Assembly (NCBI GenBank): GCA_001800315.1 | Contig: MGVE01000008.1 | Span: 62,001 to 126,000, forward strand | DNA length: 64,000 nt | Reading direction: 5' to 3' | Source: Elusimicrobia bacterium RIFOXYA2_FULL_47_53 | GTDB lineage: Bacteria; Elusimicrobiota; Endomicrobiia; Endomicrobiales; XYA2-FULL-47-53 | Part shown: one piece after another, positions 59,353-64,000 of the stretch | Layout of the letters: every line of letters starts with the position of its first letter | How positions within the stretch are numbered: position 1 is the first letter of the stretch | The notes under the pieces: model-generated | Databases searched by the model: none | What the model was told of the DNA's origin: nothing | The model's input: only the letters and a program-made list of their open reading frames with translations | Translations under genes and position numbers: made by a program

Positions 59353-60383
59353 TGAGATTAGCCCTTGACGCTATGGGCGGAGACCACGCGCCGTCCGTAA
59401 CCGTCGCCGGAGCCGTAGACGCAGCAAAAGAATTCGGCTACGAAATTATTTTAGTCGGCGATGAAAAGCTGATTAATGCCGAGCTGGCAAAGTATAAGAC
59501 CGCGAAACTCAAGATCTCGGTACACCATGCCTCCGAAGCTATCGGCATGGACGAACAGCCCGCTCAGGCCGTACGCCAGAAAAAGGATTCTTCTCTGGTA
59601 GTCGCCGCCTCGCTTGTAGCCGATAAAAAGGCCGACGCCCTGATCTCGGCGGGAAACTCGGGCGCCGCAATGGCCGCCTCGCTTATGGAGCTCAAACGCA
59701 TTGAAGGCGTTTCGCGCCCGGCGATAGCCACCTATTTCCCTACCCTGACCGGAAGCTGCACCCTGCTTGATGTAGGCGCCAATGTAGACTGCAAACCAAA
59801 AAACCTTTTCCAGTTTGCCATAATGGGCAAAATATACATGGAAAAGGTTTTCGGCATTAAGAATCCCCGGGTGGGCCTGATGTCTATAGGGGAAGAGGAC
59901 ACGAAAGGCAACGAGCTCTCCCTGGCGACATTTGATTACCTGAAAAAAACAGACCTTAATTTTGTCGGAAATGTTGAAGGCAGGGACATCCCCAAGGGAA
60001 ACGCGGATGTCTTTGTCTGTGACGGATTTACCGGCAACATAATACTGAAATTCGGAGAAGGCGTCGCCGAGATGATGCTTCGCCTGGTCAAAGACGAATT
60101 CAAAGCCCATCCCGTTGCCTGGGCCTCTCTGCCGTTTTTGTGGAGGCCGCTTAACGACATAAGGAAAAAAGTTGATTATTCCGAGCATGGCGGCGCGCCT
60201 CTGCTCGGTGTAAACGGAGTCTGCATAATAGCGCACGGCGGTTCAAACGCCAAGGCGATAAAAAACGCGCTGCGGGCCGCGCACCGTTACGCGGAGAAAA
60301 ATGTAAACGAAGAGATAGCTACGGAATTAGCCAAATACGAAAATTTATTTGAAGAGAGAAAGGAAACCGCCAATCATGAATAA
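59352..60383 (+). CDS. plsX: Phosphate acyltransferase PlsX
   Basis: PlsX converts acyl-ACP and phosphate to acyl phosphate for phospholipid synthesis. The 343-residue length is normal. RLALDAMGGDHAPSVTVAGA is the family start; QPAQAVRQKKDSSLVVA, ISAGNSGAAMAASLM, LDVGANVDCKP and FVCDGFTGNIILKFGEG follow. The start overlaps the rpmF stop by 1 bp (TAATG), which couples membrane lipid and ribosome genes. The end overlaps fabH by 8 bp. Confidence 0.95.
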   Translation: MRLALDAMGGDHAPSVTVAGAVDAAKEFGYEIILVGDEKLINAELAKYKTAKLKISVHHASEAIGMDEQPAQAVRQKKDSSLVVAASLVADKKADALISAGNSGAAMAASLMELKRIEGVSRPAIATYFPTLTGSCTLLDVGANVDCKPKNLFQFAIMGKIYMEKVFGIKNPRVGLMSIGEEDTKGNELSLATFDYLKKTDLNFVGNVEGRDIPKGNADVFVCDGFTGNIILKFGEGVAEMMLRLVKDEFKAHPVAWASLPFLWRPLNDIRKKVDYSEHGGAPLLGVNGVCIIAHGGSNAKAIKNALRAAHRYAEKNVNEEIATELAKYENLFEERKETANHE

Positions 60384-61362
60384 ATACGGAGTTAAAATAT
60401 TAGGCACGGGCTCATTCATGCCGCCAAAAGTTCTCACGAACGCCGACCTGGAAAAAATGGTCCAGACGAGCGACGAATGGATAACCACAAGGACCGGCAT
60501 AAAAGAGCGCCGCATAGCCGATGAAAAAACCGCAACTTCGGACTTGGCCATTGAAGCCGCCAAGAAGGCCCTTGAGGAAGCTAAATTAAAACCTGAAGAT
60601 ATTGACATGATAATAGTCGCCACGGTCACTCCCGATATGTCTTTCCCGTCAACGGCCTGCTTCGTGCAGAAGGGGCTGGGCGCGTCCAGGGCAGCGGCTT
60701 TTGACCTCGCGGCAGCCTGCAGCGGTTTTATTTACGGGATTTCCATAGCAAAAAATTTTATTGAGAACGGAACTTATAAGCATATACTTTTGATCGGCGC
60801 GGAAACTCTGTCAAAGATAACCGACTGGCAGGACAGAAACACCTGCGTGCTGTTCGGCGACGGAGCAGGCGCCATGGTGCTTGCCAGAACTGAGGGCCCG
60901 TCCAGCTTACTTTCAGTATATCTCGGAGCTGACGGCAACTACGACAAACTCCTTATCCTTCCCGGGGGAGGCTCAAGAAACCCGGTTTCAAAAGAAACCA
61001 TGGACAACCGGCTTCACTTCATTAAAATGGCCGGCAAAGAGGTATTTAAGGTTGCCGTGACAAAAATGGCGGAAGCCGCGGAAAAGGCCCTTGAAGCGGC
61101 AGGCAAAACTCCCGCTGACCTGGACCTTATAATACCGCACCAGGCGAACCTGAGAATTATTGAGGCTATCGCTAAGAGAATGGACTATCCGCTTGAAAAA
61201 GTATATGTCAACCTGCACAAATACGGCAATGTCTCGGCCGCCACGACCATAGTGGCCCTTGATGAAGCAAGGAAAGAAGGCCGTGTAAAAGAAGGCTCGC
61301 TTTTGGAGCTGGTGGCTTTCGGCGGCGGCTTCACATGGGGCGCGGCTGTAATACAGCTTTAA
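60376..61362 (+). CDS. fabH: 3-oxoacyl-ACP synthase III (KAS III)
   Basis: FabH condenses an acyl-CoA with malonyl-ACP to begin fatty-acid chains. I start it at ATG 60376 (MNKYGVKILGTGSFMPPKVL), 9 codons later than the longest frame, because the AAAGGA at 60359-60364 then fits as a ribosome site and the N-terminus matches the family. The catalytic Cys is in LAAACSGFIYG, the His in IIPHQANLRI and the Asn in HKYGNVSAATT. The 328-residue length is normal. It overlaps plsX by 8 bp. Confidence 0.95.
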   Translation: MNKYGVKILGTGSFMPPKVLTNADLEKMVQTSDEWITTRTGIKERRIADEKTATSDLAIEAAKKALEEAKLKPEDIDMIIVATVTPDMSFPSTACFVQKGLGASRAAAFDLAAACSGFIYGISIAKNFIENGTYKHILLIGAETLSKITDWQDRNTCVLFGDGAGAMVLARTEGPSSLLSVYLGADGNYDKLLILPGGGSRNPVSKETMDNRLHFIKMAGKEVFKVAVTKMAEAAEKALEAAGKTPADLDLIIPHQANLRIIEAIAKRMDYPLEKVYVNLHKYGNVSAATTIVALDEARKEGRVKEGSLLELVAFGGGFTWGAAVIQL

Positions 61363-61390
61363 CATATATATAGGTATATGAGGAACCATA

Positions 61391-62326
61391 ATGACTAAAA
61401 TAGCTTTAGTATTTCCGGGGCAGGGCGCTCAGGCCGTAGGAATGGCCAAAGAACTCTATGACAATTTCAGCCAGGCAAAACAGGTTTTTGATTCCGCCAA
61501 CGATGTGCTCGGCTTTGATTTAAAGAAAATAGTTTTTGAAGGCCCGGAGGAAACTCTGCGCCAGACCCAGTATACCCAACCGGCTATCTTTGCCGCGAGC
61601 ATGGCGGCTTTTAATGTCTTTGCCGGATCTTTTAATATTTCTGACGCCGCTGCGGCCGGCCACTCGCTGGGAGAGTATTCCGCAATGGCGGCAGCCGGAG
61701 TTTTCAATTTAAACGACGGTTTTAAACTTGTCAAAGCGCGCGGAGAGTTTATTCAGGCGGCTTCACAGAAAAATCCCGGCACCATGGCCGCAATAATCGG
61801 ACTGGACAACGGCAAAATAAATGAGATCTGCAAAAACTCCGGCGGCGTATGCGAGGCTGTCAACTTTAATTCACCGGGACAAATAGTGATAGCAGGCGCC
61901 AGTGAAGCCGTCAGCAAGACCGTCGCTTTGGCAACCGAAGCGGGAGCCGCCAAAGCCATAGTATTAAATGTATCCGGCCCGTTCCACTCTTCTCTTATGA
62001 CCCCCGCGGCAGATATGATGGGGGAAGAACTTAGAAAATACAATTTTAACAACCCAAAATTCCCGGTCTATACGAACTGCGACGCGAAAGCTAACAGCGA
62101 CGCCTCGGCCATAGCCGGCAAACTTGTCAGGCAGATTAACAACCCGGTCCTGTGGGAGCAGATCATAAGGAACATGATATCCGAGGGCTACTCGGTATTT
62201 ATAGAGATTGGCCCGGGCAGGGTTCTCTCCGGGCTGCTGCGACGCATAGACAAGGGCGTGAAATCGCTCAATATTGAAGATTCCAAGAGCCTTGAAAAGA
62301 CTATAGCCGAACTGTCAAAAAACTGA
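61391..62326 (+). CDS. fabD: Malonyl-CoA:ACP transacylase
   Basis: FabD moves the malonyl group from CoA to ACP. The 311-residue length is normal. IALVFPGQGAQAVGMAKEL is the family start; the active Ser is in AGHSLGEYSAM and the His in SGPFHSSLM. The Arg-type QTQYTQPAIFA segment and EIGPGRVLSGLLRR at the end are as expected. It follows fabH after 28 bp in the standard fabH-D-G order. Confidence 0.95.
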   Translation: MTKIALVFPGQGAQAVGMAKELYDNFSQAKQVFDSANDVLGFDLKKIVFEGPEETLRQTQYTQPAIFAASMAAFNVFAGSFNISDAAAAGHSLGEYSAMAAAGVFNLNDGFKLVKARGEFIQAASQKNPGTMAAIIGLDNGKINEICKNSGGVCEAVNFNSPGQIVIAGASEAVSKTVALATEAGAAKAIVLNVSGPFHSSLMTPAADMMGEELRKYNFNNPKFPVYTNCDAKANSDASAIAGKLVRQINNPVLWEQIIRNMISEGYSVFIEIGPGRVLSGLLRRIDKGVKSLNIEDSKSLEKTIAELSKN

Positions 62327-62357
62327 AGAACCTATTATTATCGGGAGGTTTACAGGA

Positions 62358-63101
62358 ATGAAGCTTAAAGACCAGGTATCCATAGTGACCGGAGGCGCGC
62401 AGGGCATAGGGCGCTCCATAGCCGAAGGGCTTGCCAGAGAGGGCGCCATCGTTGTGCTTTCAGACATAAACCAGGAACAGGCACAGAAAGCGGCCGATGA
62501 GATAAAAGAAAAATTTAAAGTGGAAACCATGGCTATCGTCGGTAATGTGGCCAAATATGAAGATTGTGAAAAAATTATCAACCAAGTACTTGACAAATTT
62601 TCTAAAATAAATATACTTATTAACAATGCCGGCATAACGCGCGACAATCTTTTGATGCGCATGACCGACGCCGAGTGGGATTCCGTGCTGGGAGTTAACC
62701 TTAAAGGCGTCTTCAACTGCACAAAAGCTGTTTCGCGGCACATGCTCAAGGCAAGAAACGGCAGGATAGTAAACATCGCTTCAGTCGTGGGCCTTATGGG
62801 CAACGCGGGCCAGGCCAACTATTCAGCCTCCAAAGGCGGAGTAATAGCCCTGACAAAAACCTGCGCCAGAGAGTTCGCCTCAAGAGGCGTTCTTGTAAAC
62901 GCGATAGCGCCGGGGTTCATTCGCACGGCGATGACAGACGCTCTTTCCGATGATGTTAAAAAGAAGCTCTCCGATCAAATTCCCCTGGGAAGGCTTGGCG
63001 AAGCTGACGATGTGGCGAAAGCGGCAGTGTTTCTCTGCGGCGAGGATTCTTCCTATATAACGGGGCATGTGATTTCAGTCAACGGCGGAATGTACATGTA
63101 G
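62358..63101 (+). CDS. fabG: 3-oxoacyl-ACP reductase
   Basis: FabG is the NADPH-dependent reductase of fatty-acid elongation. This 247-residue short-chain dehydrogenase has the nucleotide loop VTGGAQGIGRSIAEGLA, LINNAGITRDNLLMRM, the catalytic Ser in NIASVVGLMGNAGQ, and Tyr-x3-Lys in NYSASKGGVIAL. The C-terminal GHVISVNGGMYM is diagnostic. A good GGGAGG ribosome site precedes it. Confidence 0.95.
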   Translation: MKLKDQVSIVTGGAQGIGRSIAEGLAREGAIVVLSDINQEQAQKAADEIKEKFKVETMAIVGNVAKYEDCEKIINQVLDKFSKINILINNAGITRDNLLMRMTDAEWDSVLGVNLKGVFNCTKAVSRHMLKARNGRIVNIASVVGLMGNAGQANYSASKGGVIALTKTCAREFASRGVLVNAIAPGFIRTAMTDALSDDVKKKLSDQIPLGRLGEADDVAKAAVFLCGEDSSYITGHVISVNGGMYM

Positions 63102-63128
63102 CTGGTTTCAGATATAAAGCAAAATAAA

Positions 63129-63148
63129 CGGCCAGGCCGCACCGGCCG
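63129..63148. other. GC-rich intergenic hairpin before acpP
   Basis: CGGCC (63129-63133) pairs with GGCCG (63144-63148). It lies in the 66-bp gap between fabG and acpP, followed by the AGGAGG ribosome site of acpP. No T-run. Possibly a stability element for the highly expressed acpP message. Confidence 0.35.
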
Positions 63149-63167
63149 AAGATAACAGGAGGACAAG

Positions 63168-63407
63168 ATGGCAGACGTAGAGACAAGAGTAAAAGAGATC
63201 ATTGTGGAACAGCTTGGCGTGGACCCGGCTGAGGTAGTTACAGGAGCGTCATTTGTTAATGACCTTGGCGCGGATTCGCTTGACACGGTTGAGCTTGTCA
63301 TGGCGCTTGAGGAAGAGTTCGGCCTTGAAATTCCGGACGAAGACGCGGAAAAGATTCAGAGCGTAGGCCAGGCTGTTGATTACATTAAGAGCCACCAGCA
63401 GAAATAA
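63168..63407 (+). CDS. acpP: Acyl carrier protein
   Basis: This 79-residue acidic protein carries the growing acyl chain on a phosphopantetheine attached to the Ser in [18 protein letters not shown]. The start [17 protein letters not shown] and end [15 protein letters not shown] are standard. It has a strong AGGAGG ribosome site 8 bp before the ATG. It is followed by a terminator-like hairpin before fabF. Confidence 0.96.
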   Translation: MADVETRVKEIIVEQLGVDPAEVVTGASFVNDLGADSLDTVELVMALEEEFGLEIPDEDAEKIQSVGQAVDYIKSHQQK

Positions 63408-63436
63408 CTCTAAATAACAGGATATTACTTCAGAAT

Positions 63437-63475
63437 TTCAAGGCGGCTTATAAGGCCGCCTTGAGGTTTTGTTGT
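63437..63475 (+). terminator. Rho-independent terminator-like hairpin between acpP and fabF
   Basis: CAAGGCGGC (63439-63447) pairs perfectly with GCCGCCTTG (63455-63463) around a 7-base loop. The stem is followed by AGGTTTTGTTGTCTTT, a broken T-rich tract. The fabF start is only 23 bp past the stem, so partial termination would let fabF be made at a lower level than acpP. Confidence 0.65.
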
Positions 63476-63486
63476 CTTTAAAAACT

Positions 63487-64000
63487 ATGAATAAACGAAT
63501 CGTCATAACAGGTATTGGCATAGTTTCACCCATAGGCATAGGCAAAGAAGATTACGCTAAAGCGCTGCGCGAGGGAAAAAGCGGCGCCAGCCCGGTTGAA
63601 GGCTTTGATGTCAGCGCCTACTCCACGCGCATAGCCGCTCAGATAAAAAACTTTGTCCCTGAAAACTACATAGAAAAGAAAAAAGTCAAACGCATGGCCC
63701 GCTTTACCCAGGTCGGCGTTGCCGCCGCCAAGATGGCGATAGCCGATTCGGGGCTGGATTTTACAAAAGAAAATCTTGCCAGAATAGGAGCTATCACCGG
63801 AACAGGAATAGGCGGACTGGATGTTATTGAAAACGAACACTCAAGCCTGCTTGAGAAAGGGCAGAGAAGGGTCAGCCCGTTTTTAATTCCCATGATAATT
63901 ACCAATATGCTCCCGGGAGAGCTTGCCATTGAATACGGCTTCACAGGACCCAATTACGCCGTTTCAAGCGCCTGCGCCTCTTCAAACCACGCGATAGGCG
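63487..64000 (+). CDS. fabF: 3-oxoacyl-ACP synthase II, 3' end beyond the window
   Basis: The first 171 residues of a KAS I/II enzyme are visible and the frame is open to the window edge. KRIVITGIGIVSPIGIGKED is the family start, RMARFTQVGVAAAKMAI and IGAITGTGIGGLDVIEN follow, and SSACASSNHAIG holds the catalytic Cys. Position after acpP supports FabF rather than FabB. It elongates acyl-ACP with malonyl-ACP. The ATG follows the terminator-like hairpin and lacks a strong ribosome site. Confidence 0.94.
   Translation, partial: MNKRIVITGIGIVSPIGIGKEDYAKALREGKSGASPVEGFDVSAYSTRIAAQIKNFVPENYIEKKKVKRMARFTQVGVAAAKMAIADSGLDFTKENLARIGAITGTGIGGLDVIENEHSSLLEKGQRRVSPFLIPMIITNMLPGELAIEYGFTGPNYAVSSACASSNHAIG

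Noticed and set aside
59451-60236. Minus-strand 261-codon frame inside plsX
   Set aside because: PlsX is certain on the plus strand; the antisense frame is a by-product of codon use.
1-64000. tRNA, rRNA and CRISPR arrays
   Set aside because: All gaps longer than about 80 bp were read; none shows a tRNA cloverleaf with CCA-side consensus, rRNA text or regularly spaced repeats. The three-stem element at 55577-55681 lacks tRNA-invariant positions.

Overview
The window looks like a bacterial chromosome segment of moderate GC. It carries a very large surface-glycan biosynthesis region, a short AT-rich accessory island, and a housekeeping block (isocitrate dehydrogenase, ndk, ackA, yceD, rpmF, plsX, fabH, fabD, fabG, acpP, fabF). 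A free-standing type II fatty-acid operon, bacterial L32, WecA-like and LPS-type glycosyltransferases and canonical sigma-70 promoters point to a diderm-type bacterium. The gene style would suit an uncultured phylum such as Elusimicrobiota or Omnitrophota, but that placement is a guess from impression, not from a search.

Region 1 (about 1-35.7 kb) is a run of plus-strand genes, mostly overlapping or spaced by a few bases. It holds four asparagine-synthase-type amidotransferases, a YfhO-type protein, an MprF/AglD-type membrane protein, a Wzx-like flippase, GT4, GT9 and GT2 glycosyltransferases, four GT39/GT-C membrane glycosyltransferases, WecB, three cobalamin-binding-type radical SAM proteins, methyltransferases, a nitroreductase and an unrecognised probable toroid protein. 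A minus-strand methyltransferase (35715-36356) closes it convergently. Region 2 (36.4-52.2 kb) restarts behind a good promoter with more GT4s, a NodU/CmcH carbamoyltransferase, a second MprF/AglD-type protein, two polyprenyl-phosphate GT2s, a UDP-HexNAc dehydrogenase, two GT-C proteins, a WecA/TagO-like phosphotransferase and an FAD oxidoreductase.

Region 3 (52.2-55.8 kb) begins with about 500 bp of degraded dispersed repeats. It continues with AT-rich genes of foreign look: two unrecognised membrane proteins, an orphan truncated HigA antitoxin and a secreted TPR protein. The last two are flanked by two copies of an 80-90 bp repeat. Region 4 (55.7 kb to the end) is a housekeeping operon behind a near-consensus promoter.

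Together the glycan genes suggest this route (inference). WecA-like and GT4 enzymes start and extend a lipid-linked glycan in the cytoplasm. WecB and the dehydrogenase supply amino-sugar uronic acids. The AsnB-type enzymes may amidate them. GT2 synthases make polyprenyl-phosphate sugars that the GT-C enzymes use on the outer face of the membrane. Methyl-, carbamoyl- and radical SAM enzymes decorate the product. No Wzy polymerase, Wza/Wzc export system or exosortase was recognised.

A recurring theme is that long imperfect palindromes or folded elements sit at the breaks between transcription units: 32-171, 4213-4381, 36423-36580 and 55577-55681. Their sequences differ, and three of them lie next to a sigma-70-like promoter. 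No tRNA, rRNA, CRISPR array or transposase gene was found.
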